This document shows positions 41,264-48,498 of a stretch of DNA of 64,000 bases, piece by piece. The position numbers and the translations under genes were made by a program. Each line of letters begins with the position of its first letter. Position 1 is the first letter of the stretch. Origin of the DNA: Marinimicrobium sp038419845 (GTDB lineage Bacteria > Pseudomonadota > Gammaproteobacteria > Pseudomonadales > Cellvibrionaceae); NCBI RefSeq assembly GCF_038419845.1, contig NZ_JBCAQT010000011.1, positions 117,991 through 181,990 on the forward strand, given 5' to 3'. The notes beneath the pieces are model-generated. The model made no database searches and was not told where the DNA came from. It was given only the letters and a program-made list of their open reading frames with translations.

Positions 41264-42112
41264 ATGAACAGCGTTGACGTCACCCTAGACAATGCCCAGC
41301 AACAGGTTATCGACGAATCCTTCAACCGTCTGGTTGTGGTTAACGTCTGGTCCGAGCGGAGCGAACCCAGCCGAACCCTGATGGCCACGCTGGAAAAACT
41401 GGCCAATGAATACCAGGGCCAGTTTCTCTTGGCCAACATCAACGGCGACGACCAGCAGATGCTGGCGAGCCAGTTCGGCGTGCGCAGCCTTCCCACAGTC
41501 ATGCTGATCAAGGAAGGCCAGCCCAAAGACGGGTTTGCCGAAGCACTGCCGGAAGCCCAGATCCGTCAGGTGCTGGAGCAGTACCTGCCCAAGCCCTGGG
41601 AACAGGACCTGCAGAAAGCCCAGGCGCTGATCGAGTCGGGCGACCACAGCAGCGCCTTGCCGCTGTTGCAACGCGTGTACGAAGACGCCGGCCGCCCCCC
41701 GCAGGTCGCCTGCCTGTTGGCGCAGACGTTCATCGAACTCAACCGGGTGGACGAAGCCGAGCAGATGCTGAAAAACGTCAAAATGGCGGACCAGGACGAG
41801 CTTTACAAGCAGGTCAAGGCGCAGCTGGAGCTCAAGCAGCAGGCGGCCAAGACCCCGGAAGTGGAAAACCTGGAGCAGGCCCTGGAACAGGACCCGGACA
41901 ATCTGGAGCTCAACTACAAGCTGGCGCTGCAGTACAATCAGGAAGGGTACCAGCGCCAGGCGCTGGAACGGCTGATCAAGATCCTGCAGCGCGACCTGGG
42001 CTACGCCGACGGCGGCGCCCGCAAAACCCTCACCGACATCATCGCCGCCCTGGGCAAGGGTGACCCCCTGGCGATCGAATTTCAGCGCAAGCTCTTTACT
42101 CTGCTGTATTAG
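41264..42112 (+). CDS. cnoX: Thioredoxin-TPR co-chaperone CnoX/YbbN-like
   Basis: A 282-residue protein: thioredoxin-fold domain (about 5-108) and a C-terminal TPR-like region (about 115-280; LALQYNQEGYQRQALERLIKILQRDLGYADGGARKTLTDIIAALGKGDPLAIEFQRKLFTLLY, very typical of YbbN). E. coli CnoX protects substrates from over-oxidation and passes them to GroEL/DnaK. Here the active-site position reads WSERSEPS with no cysteine, so it cannot do thiol chemistry and probably works as a holdase. Confidence 0.88.
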   Translation: MNSVDVTLDNAQQQVIDESFNRLVVVNVWSERSEPSRTLMATLEKLANEYQGQFLLANINGDDQQMLASQFGVRSLPTVMLIKEGQPKDGFAEALPEAQIRQVLEQYLPKPWEQDLQKAQALIESGDHSSALPLLQRVYEDAGRPPQVACLLAQTFIELNRVDEAEQMLKNVKMADQDELYKQVKAQLELKQQAAKTPEVENLEQALEQDPDNLELNYKLALQYNQEGYQRQALERLIKILQRDLGYADGGARKTLTDIIAALGKGDPLAIEFQRKLFTLLY

Positions 42113-42146
42113 TAGCCTGAGTCTTTCAGTCCGATGCGGGCCGCCA

Positions 42147-42246
42147 GGAGGGCTAACCCCTTTCCGGGACACGCTGTGAATACGTCCCTGTAAGCTCGTC
42201 GGCGGGGTCCCTCCCTTCGACGGTCCCGGAAAGGGGTTAGCCCTCC
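42147..42246. repeat. Large hairpin repeat, family A copy 4
   Basis: Perfect 24-bp arms 42147-42170 and 42223-42246 around a 52-nt centre with core TACGTCCCTGTAAGCTCG and inner stem CGTCG/CGACG. The centre is identical to copy 5 (47726-47833). It sits directly after cnoX. Confidence 0.92.
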
Positions 42247-42334
42247 CGGCTTAGTGCCATACGAAGGAGTTTTTAGCTTCGATACTTGATGCAATTCAGG
42301 AGTTGAGTTGGGATGGGACGGCTCCAGATAGATC

Positions 42335-42368
42335 GAACCCGCTCAGCCCCTGAGGGACTGGCGGGTTC
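42335..42368. repeat. Imperfect hairpin upstream of the lacI-type gene
   Basis: GAACCCGC (42335-42342)/GCGGGTTC (42361-42368), extended inward by CAG/CTG and CCCT/AGGG with single-base bulges. No T-run. May stop readthrough from cnoX or be a regulatory structure. The rest of the 42113-42642 gap holds the hairpin repeat, this stem and the operator at 42479. Confidence 0.5.
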
Positions 42369-42478
42369 TGACCCTGAGCTTTGGTATGTATCTGTTGTTG
42401 GTATAACCGAAAATTGCCGATTTTTCAGGCCCCTTGGCGATTACGCTCGCCGTCAAGGTGGCCATACTATAAAATAAG

Positions 42479-42493
42479 TTGACAGCGCTGTCA
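42479..42493. promoter_or_regulatory. LacI-type operator 1 (autoregulation)
   Basis: TTGACAGCGCTGTCA at 42479-42493, a 14-bp perfect palindrome with the central CG typical of LacI-family sites. It lies just after a -10-like TATAAA (42469-42474), so a bound repressor would block its own gene. Same sequence at 44681 and 45003. Confidence 0.8.
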
Positions 42494-42642
42494 CCAGGGT
42501 TCGGTAAAAAATGTGAAGTGGTTTTTGTGTGACAATTGTCTGGAAAGTGGCGGTGGCGGTAAGGCGCCTTGCATCCCAGCGCTCATTCCCGGATAGTGCA
42601 TCAAAATGCAATAAAGCGCAGAAAAATAACGCGGAGCGAGCA

Positions 42643-43665
42643 GTGACCAAAGCAACCATCGACAACGTCGCCGCCCTGGCCGGGGTATCCATCAAAACCG
42701 TCTCACGGGTCGTCAACAAAGAACCCAACGTCCGCCAGAGCACACGCGACAAAGTCCTCAAAGCCGTGGCCGAACTCGACTACCGGCCCAACCTGTCCGC
42801 CCGAAGCCTCGCCGGCAACCGCTCCTACGTACTGGGCCTGCTGTACGACAACCCCAGCGCCAACTACGTGATCGACGTCCAGGATGGGGTGCTCACCACC
42901 TGCCGGGCCCAGGGCTACGACGTACTGATCCACCCCTGTAACCATCAGGACCCCGACATTGGCAAAGAAGTGACCAACCTCATCCGCCAGACGCGGATCG
43001 ACGGCATCATCCTTACACCGCCATTGTCCGATGTATCAGCCATACTCGAGGTGCTCAAAGACAGCCGCATCCCCTTTGTGCGCATTGCTCCCACACTACA
43101 GAAAGACCTCTGTCCCTACGTCGAAACCAACGATGCGGAAGCCGCCTACGACATGACCAACCAGCTGATCTCCCTGGGTCATCGGCGCATCGGATTTGTC
43201 AGCGGCCACCCGGATCACCGGGCGGTCAGCCACCGCTTTGAGGGCTATCGGGCGGCGCTGGTGGAAAACCACATTGAACTCGATGACGATCTGGTGGTGC
43301 AGGGGTATAACTCGTTCGAGTCGGGGGAAGAGGCGGCCAACACGCTATTGAACCTGAGTGCCAGGCCCAGCGCGATTTTTGCGGCCAACGACGATATGGC
43401 GGCGGGGGTGATGATGGTGGCCCACCAGATGGGCATTGATATCCCGCGAGAGCTGTCGGTTGCTGGCTATGACGATACGCCCGTCGCCCATCAGATCTGG
43501 CCGTCATTGACCACGGTGCGTCAACCGATCCAGGCGATGGCACAAAAAGCGACCGATTTACTGCTCAAGCAGCTGATGGGCAAAGAGGTACAGTTGCCCG
43601 CCAGCATGCTCAGCTCCAGCCTGATTCAGCGTGACTCTACCGGCCCGGCTGGCCCGGCGCGATAA
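42643..43665 (+). CDS. LacI-family transcriptional repressor
   Basis: A 340-residue repressor: LacI HTH at about 1-50 (TIDNVAALAGVSIKTVSRVVNKEPNVR, then hinge LDYRPNLSARSLAG) and a periplasmic-binding-protein-like effector domain (about 60-335; LGLLYDNPSANYVIDVQDGV, IGFVSGHPDHRAVSHR, FAANDDMAAGVMMVAHQMGIDIPRELSVAGYDDTPVA). GTG 42643 has GGAGCGA upstream; further upstream codons precede the HTH and overlap the regulatory region. It is convergent with glk, overlapping by 29 bp. Three identical operators mark itself, glk and a candidate sRNA as targets; the ligand is probably a sugar linked to glucose metabolism. Confidence 0.93.
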   Translation: MTKATIDNVAALAGVSIKTVSRVVNKEPNVRQSTRDKVLKAVAELDYRPNLSARSLAGNRSYVLGLLYDNPSANYVIDVQDGVLTTCRAQGYDVLIHPCNHQDPDIGKEVTNLIRQTRIDGIILTPPLSDVSAILEVLKDSRIPFVRIAPTLQKDLCPYVETNDAEAAYDMTNQLISLGHRRIGFVSGHPDHRAVSHRFEGYRAALVENHIELDDDLVVQGYNSFESGEEAANTLLNLSARPSAIFAANDDMAAGVMMVAHQMGIDIPRELSVAGYDDTPVAHQIWPSLTTVRQPIQAMAQKATDLLLKQLMGKEVQLPASMLSSSLIQRDSTGPAGPAR

Positions 43666-44635
43666 CGGTATCGACCAGCCAGGCTGCCGTGCCCACCAGG
43701 GCGGCCTTGTCATTCATGATCATGGTCAGGGGAATCTGACGTACATAGTTGCTCATCGGGCCCTTATGAGTGTAGCGCTCGACCAGGTCCGTGCCGGGAA
43801 TGAAGTCGGCAATCCTGGGAATAATGCCACCGCCAAGGAAGACGCCGCCCTGGGCGCCCAGGCAGAGGGCCCGGTCGCCCACGGCGCTGCCCAGCATGGA
43901 ACAAAACTGCTCAATACTGGCCCGGCACAGTGGGTCTTCGCCGCTCTGGCCCTTTTCGTTGATATCCGCCGGCTTGTAATCCTGGGCTGGCTTGCCCTCA
44001 ATGAAGGCCATCGCCTGGTAGATTCTCACCAATCCCTGTCCGCACAGAAGGGTCTCGACCGACACATGATCCTGCTGGCGCATCATGTATTCCAGAATGG
44101 CGATCTCCCGGGCATTGCCGGGAGCAAAGTTGGTGTGGCCGCCCTCGGTGGGCACAATTTTCCAGCGCTCCTTGAAGGGAACCAGCGCGGCCATGCCAAA
44201 GCCGGTTCCCGGTCCCAGCACCAGGATGGGCGAGTCCGGTTCACGGCTGGCTTCGTGTAGGGGCTTGATCATCTCTCCGCGCAGGTGCGGAGTGGCATAG
44301 GCCAGGGCCGCAAAGTCGTTGATCACGTCCAGCGCTTCCATGCCCAGGTCCTGGCGCAACTGTTCTATCGAGAACTCCCAGTCCAGGTTGGTCATCCTCA
44401 CCCGCCCGTTGTGGATCGGGCCGGCGATGGCGAAGCAGGCGAAGGCGGGCAGGGCGGTATCGACAACGCGAGCGTAGTCACGGATCATGCTGCCCAGATC
44501 CGGGTAGTCGGCGCATTTCAGGCTGTGTTGGTGCTGCGCGGTGTAGTCGGGGGGGCTACTGCGTGTTCCGTCAATCGCCACCAGGCCGAAGCGGGCGTTT
44601 GTGCCGCCAATGTCCGCAACCAATATTGAATCCAT
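43637..44635 (-). CDS. glk: Glucokinase
   Basis: A 332-residue ROK-independent bacterial glucokinase (E. coli Glk type, 321 aa) phosphorylating glucose with ATP. Seen: LVADIGGTNARFGLVAI phosphate loop at 4-20, CFAIAGPIHNGRVRMTNLDWEFS, VINDFAALAYA with the catalytic Asp, GPGTGFGMAALVPF, VPTEGGHTNFAPG and LGGGIIPRI. The promoter on the minus strand (TTGACA, 17 nt, TAGACT) contains LacI-type operator 2. Confidence 0.95.
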   Translation of the reverse strand: MDSILVADIGGTNARFGLVAIDGTRSSPPDYTAQHQHSLKCADYPDLGSMIRDYARVVDTALPAFACFAIAGPIHNGRVRMTNLDWEFSIEQLRQDLGMEALDVINDFAALAYATPHLRGEMIKPLHEASREPDSPILVLGPGTGFGMAALVPFKERWKIVPTEGGHTNFAPGNAREIAILEYMMRQQDHVSVETLLCGQGLVRIYQAMAFIEGKPAQDYKPADINEKGQSGEDPLCRASIEQFCSMLGSAVGDRALCLGAQGGVFLGGGIIPRIADFIPGTDLVERYTHKGPMSNYVRQIPLTMIMNDKAALVGTAAWLVDTVIAPGQPGR

Positions 44636-44667
44636 GGGACCCTCGCAAGATTCAGAGAAGTGGCCGG

Positions 44668-44696
44668 AGTCTACGGTCGATTGACAGCGCTGTCAA
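44668..44696 (-). promoter_or_regulatory. glk promoter with LacI-type operator 2
   Basis: On the minus strand TTGACA (44696-44691), 17-nt spacer, TAGACT (44673-44668). The perfect 16-bp palindrome TTGACAGCGCTGTCAA (44681-44696) covers the -35 element, so the LacI-type regulator should repress glk. Confidence 0.82.
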
Positions 44697-44789
44697 TAGA
44701 GCGCTGGCTACCGGCGCCCGACTTGATCAATTTAGCAACAATGAGCGGGGAGAGCGAGCGGTGGGAGGGGGATCAGAAAATAATTTAGA

Positions 44790-44805
44790 ATGTAACCGGT
44801 AACAT
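44790..44805. promoter_or_regulatory. Second, different LacI-like operator
   Basis: ATGTAACCGGTAACAT, a near-palindrome with central CG, unlike the TTGACAGCGCTGTCAA set. Directly after it lies a possible rightward promoter TTGCTT-N16-TATCGT (44806-44833). It may bind another LacI/GntR-type regulator. Between it and 45003 I see no coding frame I would support. Confidence 0.4.
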
Positions 44806-45002
44806 TTGCTTTTGCAAAAAAATGTGATATCGTTTGCCTGAAGTCGATGGAAACGACAGCTGATTTTCTCTCAGACGGCCACAGCCGGCGCCGAGGGAAG
44901 ATCCGATGTGAAAGGGAGGCGGTGAAACCGTTTACATGAGTGTTTTAGCCAATTCCCATCAGAAAATCGGACAGAAAAGCGCCGCTGTCGCGTAGTAGAG
45001 TG

Positions 45003-45031
45003 TTGACAGCGCTGTCACTGTCCAATAAAGT
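45003..45031 (+). promoter_or_regulatory. Sigma-70 promoter with LacI-type operator 3
   Basis: TTGACA (45003-45008), 17-nt spacer, TAAAGT (45026-45031). The operator TTGACAGCGCTGTCA (45003-45017) overlaps the -35 box exactly as at glk. Transcription should start near 45038 and run rightward to the terminator at 45198-45226. Confidence 0.8.
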
Positions 45032-45037
45032 AACACC

Positions 45038-45226
45038 TATTGAGTGTGAAGATGAATTTCCTGCTTGAGCTCAAGAGCTTGGGCCGGTGCCGAAAAGCGC
45101 TGAAACACCAAGGCTCGCCCACAGAGCCAGTGTCAAACGCTTGGTGCCACAGTCTCTCACCCTCGATGTCTGGTTGATGCATCGAGGTCTCCCTCTTGCC
45201 CTTTACTTTGTAAAGGGCTTTTTTTT
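45038..45226 (+). ncRNA. Candidate LacI-regulated small RNA, about 190 nt
   Basis: The segment is bounded by an operator-controlled promoter and a perfect terminator. It contains CTTGAGCTCAAG (45064-45075), a stem CACCAAG (45106-45112)/CTTGGTG (45140-45146) enclosing GGCTC (45112-45116)/GAGCC (45124-45128), and CCTCGATG (45161-45168)/CATCGAGG (45180-45187). This is typical trans-acting sRNA architecture ending in a U-tract suitable for Hfq. A 41-codon frame from 45052 could make it dual-function. No known RNA family recognised. Confidence 0.6.
45198..45226 (+). terminator. Rho-independent terminator of the candidate sRNA
   Basis: A 9-bp perfect stem GCCCTTTAC (45198-45206)/GTAAAGGGC (45210-45218), 3-nt loop, followed by eight T residues (45219-45226). 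It lies 156 bp before serC with no convincing protein gene before it. Confidence 0.92.
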
Positions 45227-45381
45227 GTCTGAAATTTACTCCCCCTCCTCTTTATCTGTTCCCGGCGTCGTTTAGCTGGCATAATCGGCGGCTTTCATTG
45301 TTTTCCGGTTCAGAAACCCGGCTTCGGCCCGCTCTGCGTGGGCTCCAGGCCGTTTCACAGCTCAATCATCCGAGGACTCTC

Positions 45382-46494
45382 ATGCAACCACAGGTCAAAC
45401 CCCACAACCCCAATTTTTCCTCCGGCCCCTGCAGCAAGCGCCCGGGCTACGACGTCAGCAATCTGGATCTGGCCACACTGGGCCGCTCCCACCGCTCGGG
45501 CGTGGGCAAAGCGGCGCTGGGCAAGGCCTGCGAGGAAACCGCACGCCTTCTGGGGCTGCCTGAAGGATACCGCGTGGGTGTGGTGCCCGCGTCCGATACC
45601 GGCGCGGTGGAAATGGCCATGTGGTCGTTGCTGGGCGAGCGTCCGGTGGACGTCATGCAGTGGGAGTCATTCGGCAAGGGCTGGCTGACTGACGTCAACA
45701 AACAGCTGAAGCTGAAGGATGTGACCCCACTCGAGGCCGATTACGGCCTGCTGCCCGACCTGAGCAAAGCCAATTTTGATCACGATGTGGTCTTCACCTG
45801 GAACGGCACCACCTCGGGCGTTAAGGTGCCCAATGGCGACTGGATTCCCGATGACCGCAAGGGTCTGTCCATCTGTGATGCCACCTCCGCAGTATTCGCC
45901 ATGGAACTGCCCTGGGAAAAGCTCGACGTGGTCACCTTCAGCTGGCAGAAAGTGCTGGGAGGGGAGGGCGCTCACGGTATGCTGATTCTGGGTCCGCGTG
46001 CGGTTGAGCGGCTGGAATCCTATACGCCGCCCTGGCCGCTGCCCAAAGTCTTCCGTATGACCAAAGACGGTAAGCTGATCGAGGGTATCTTCCGGGGCGA
46101 GACCATCAACACGCCTTCCATGCTGTGTGTGGCGGATTACCTGGATGCACTGGCCTGGATCGACGAGATCGGCGGCCTCCAGGCGGCCATTGGCCGCTCC
46201 CAGGCCAACCTGGCGGTATTGGCCAACTTCGTTGCCGAACACGACTGGATCGATTTTCTGGCCAAAGACCCGGCGACCATCTCCAATACCAGCGTTTGCT
46301 TTACCCTGGACGCCGAGCCGGACCGGGTGAAAGCGATGGTCAAGCTGCTGGATAAAGAAGGCGTGGCCTACGATATTGGTGCCTATCGCGACGCCCCTCC
46401 CGGCCTGCGCATCTGGTGCGGCGCCACGGTGGAAACCGCTGATGTCGAGGCGCTGCTGCCCTGGCTGACCTGGGCTTACGAACAGACCGCCTGA
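45382..46494 (+). CDS. serC: Phosphoserine aminotransferase
   Basis: A 370-residue PLP enzyme making 3-phosphoserine from 3-phosphohydroxypyruvate. N-terminal NPNFSSGPCSKRPGYDVSNLDLATLGRSHRS, VVFTWNGTTSGVKVPNGDW, ICDATSAVFAMELPWEKLDVVTFSWQKVLGGEGAHGMLILGPRAVERL with the PLP Lys in SWQKVLGGEG. This is the variant more common in alphaproteobacteria, not the E. coli SerC form. The ATG is at 45382; an upstream in-frame extension is not conserved. serA follows after 28 bp. Confidence 0.92.
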   Translation: MQPQVKPHNPNFSSGPCSKRPGYDVSNLDLATLGRSHRSGVGKAALGKACEETARLLGLPEGYRVGVVPASDTGAVEMAMWSLLGERPVDVMQWESFGKGWLTDVNKQLKLKDVTPLEADYGLLPDLSKANFDHDVVFTWNGTTSGVKVPNGDWIPDDRKGLSICDATSAVFAMELPWEKLDVVTFSWQKVLGGEGAHGMLILGPRAVERLESYTPPWPLPKVFRMTKDGKLIEGIFRGETINTPSMLCVADYLDALAWIDEIGGLQAAIGRSQANLAVLANFVAEHDWIDFLAKDPATISNTSVCFTLDAEPDRVKAMVKLLDKEGVAYDIGAYRDAPPGLRIWCGATVETADVEALLPWLTWAYEQTA

Positions 46495-46522
46495 TTTTTC
46501 GGATAATAAAAGGGACAAATCA

Positions 46523-47698
46523 ATGTTCAAAGTGAAAACCTACAACCAGATTGCGGTAAAAGGTCTCGATCGATTCGAGCGGGATCAGTACGAAGTGGCC
46601 AGCGACATCAACGAGCCGGATGCCTACATCCTGCGCAGCCACAAACTGCACGCCGAGCCCCTGCCGGCCAGCGTCAAGGCCGTGGCCCGGGCCGGTGCCG
46701 GGGTCAACAATGTGCCGGTCGAGGAGTACACCAAAAAGGGCGTGGTGGTCTTCAACACTCCCGGCGCCAACGCCAATGCCGTCAAGGAGCTGGTGCTGAC
46801 CGGGATGCTTCTGTCCTCGCGCGGCATTCTGCCCGGCATGGAGTACGTGCAGACCCTCACCGACATGACCGATGCCGAGGCCATGGGCAAACTGCTGGAG
46901 AAGCAGAAGTCCCAGTTTGCCGGCTCCGAATTGCGCGGCAAAACCCTCGGGGTGGTCGGGCTGGGTGCCATTGGTTCGATGGTGGCGGAAACCGCCCTGT
47001 CTCTGGGAATGGACGTGGTCGGTTACGACCCGGCTCTGTCGGTCGAGGCGGCCTGGCGCCTGCCCAGTCAGGTGGGGCGCATGGAAAACCTGCAGTCGCT
47101 GCTGGGCCGTGCGGACTATATCAGCCTGCATGTACCGGCCATTGATGCGACCAGGCACCTGATCAACGAAGAAACCCTGAAATCCGTCAAACCCGGGGCC
47201 GTGCTGCTCAATTTCGCCCGGGAAGCCATTGTCGATGCCCAGGCCGTGGTCGATAGCCTGGATGCGGGCCATCTGGGCCGCTACGTCTGCGACTTCCCCG
47301 AACCCTGCCTGCTGTCGCGCAAAGATGTGTACGCCATGCCGCACATCGGCGCCAGTACCGCCGAGGCTGAAGAGAACTGCGCAGTCATGGCCGCCAACCA
47401 GCTCAAGGACTTCCTGGTTCACGGCAATATCTTCAACTCGGTGAACTTCCCCTTTGTCGCCATGGAGCGCAATGGTGATCTGGACGCCCGGCTCACCTTT
47501 TCCAATGAAAACGTCTCTGGCGTACTCGGGCATGTACTGTCGGTACTGGCCGAGCACGACATCAACGTGGTTGATATGGTCAACAAGAGCCGGGGCGATA
47601 TCGCCTATAACATCATCGACCTGGACCAGGTGCCGAGCGAAGCGGTGCGGCAGGCGGTGGAGCAGGTGGAGCATGTGATTTCCGTGCGCGTCCTATAA
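46523..47698 (+). CDS. serA: D-3-phosphoglycerate dehydrogenase
   Basis: First step of serine synthesis, giving the substrate for SerC. 391 residues: NAD-binding domain with VVGLGAIGSMVAETALSLGMDVVGYDP (about 148-175), substrate/catalytic Arg in LLNFAREAIVDAQAV, catalytic His in MPHIGASTAEAEENC, and a C-terminal ACT domain (about 318-391; RLTFSNENVSGVLGHVLSVLAEHDINVVDMVNKSRGDIAYNIIDLD) for serine feedback. Close to E. coli SerA (410). Forms an operon with serC that ends in the hairpin repeat and terminator downstream. Confidence 0.94.
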   Translation: MFKVKTYNQIAVKGLDRFERDQYEVASDINEPDAYILRSHKLHAEPLPASVKAVARAGAGVNNVPVEEYTKKGVVVFNTPGANANAVKELVLTGMLLSSRGILPGMEYVQTLTDMTDAEAMGKLLEKQKSQFAGSELRGKTLGVVGLGAIGSMVAETALSLGMDVVGYDPALSVEAAWRLPSQVGRMENLQSLLGRADYISLHVPAIDATRHLINEETLKSVKPGAVLLNFAREAIVDAQAVVDSLDAGHLGRYVCDFPEPCLLSRKDVYAMPHIGASTAEAEENCAVMAANQLKDFLVHGNIFNSVNFPFVAMERNGDLDARLTFSNENVSGVLGHVLSVLAEHDINVVDMVNKSRGDIAYNIIDLDQVPSEAVRQAVEQVEHVISVRVL

Positions 47699-47725
47699 AT
47701 TAATTTTCGGAGTCTAACCCTGGTC

Positions 47726-47833
47726 GCCCGGTGGGCTAACCCCTTTCCGGGACACGCTGTGAATACGTCCCTGTAAGCTCGTCGGCGGGGTCCCTCCCTT
47801 CGACGGTCCCGGAAAGGGGTTAGCCCACCGGGC
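47726..47833. repeat. Large hairpin repeat, family A copy 5
   Basis: Perfect 28-bp arms 47726-47753 and 47806-47833 with a 52-nt centre identical to copy 4. The arms share GGCTAACCCCTTTCCGGGAC with copy 4, but outer pairs differ while staying complementary. GGCTTAGTGC.ATACG follows both copies. It lies 28 bp after serA. Confidence 0.93.
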
Positions 47834-47884
47834 TTAGTGCTATACGGTTAATTCTGAACTTCGGTCTTGAGTTTCAAGGCCCCT

Positions 47885-47917
47885 AAAGCGGCAAGGCGGA
47901 AAACCCTTGCCGCTTTT
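47885..47917 (+). terminator. Rho-independent terminator after serA
   Basis: AAGCGGCAAGG (47886-47896)/CCTTGCCGCTT (47905-47915), 8-nt loop, T-run to 47917. It separates serCA from the flagellar operon. The remaining gap to flgB is AT-rich and holds the sigma-54 promoter. Confidence 0.88.
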
Positions 47918-47989
47918 ACATTACTATTGATTCTACTCCCTTCCTGTTAAATTCCTTTAAAATCAGTCAGTTAATAATAAATCTCAGTT

Positions 47990-48007
47990 TTGGCACACGC
48001 TTTGCTT
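47990..48007 (+). promoter_or_regulatory. Sigma-54 promoter of flgBCDE
   Basis: TTGGCACACGCTTTGCTT: the -24 GG (47992-47993) and -12 GC (48004-48005) are exactly 12 bp apart and fit the consensus TGGCACG-N4-TTGCW. 45 bp before flgB. Implies FlrC/FleQ-type control of the hook genes. Confidence 0.85.
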
Positions 48008-48052
48008 TGTTATCGGTAATGAAACTTTGTTGCCGCTCAGGAGGCACGCATT

Positions 48053-48457
48053 ATGGCCATCTCATTCGATTCCGCACTCGGCAATCACGAAGCCGCCTTC
48101 AAGTTACGCGCCCAGCGCGCGGAGTTGCTGGCCGAGAATATGGCCAATGTGGATACCCCCAACTACAAGGCCAAAGATCTCAACTTTCGCCAGGCGCTGG
48201 CCCGCGAAACAGGGGAGGGTTCCCAGTTCGGCATGGCGACCACCCATCAGGGCCACTTGGCCACCGACCACGGCAGCGAGACGGGCCACCCCGATGTGCA
48301 GTATCGGGTCCCCAACCAGCCCTCGATTGATGGCAACACGGTGGAAGAGCAGATTGAACACGCCGAGTACATGAAAAACGCACTGGACTTTCAGGCGAGC
48401 TTCACCTTCCTGAACAGCAAGTTTAAAGGCTTGAACACCGCGCTGCGCGGACAATAA
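48053..48457 (+). CDS. flgB: Flagellar basal-body rod protein FlgB
   Basis: A 134-residue proximal rod subunit. N-terminal rod motif LRAQRAELLAENMANVDTPNYKAKDLNFRQAL and C-terminal helix MKNALDFQASFTFLNSKFKGLNTAL. Exported by the flagellar type III system. AGGAGG RBS. First gene of the operon; flgA, flgM and flgN, which often precede it, are not in the window. Confidence 0.96.
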   Translation: MAISFDSALGNHEAAFKLRAQRAELLAENMANVDTPNYKAKDLNFRQALARETGEGSQFGMATTHQGHLATDHGSETGHPDVQYRVPNQPSIDGNTVEEQIEHAEYMKNALDFQASFTFLNSKFKGLNTALRGQ

Positions 48458-48498
48458 ACACACGAATTCTGACAGATAGCACTGCGGGAGTTAGAAAT

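Noticed and set aside
44869..45000. Short frames between the second LacI-like site and operator 3, including 19 codons from ATG 44936
   Set aside because: The only GGGAGG is too far from the ATG and the peptide looks random.
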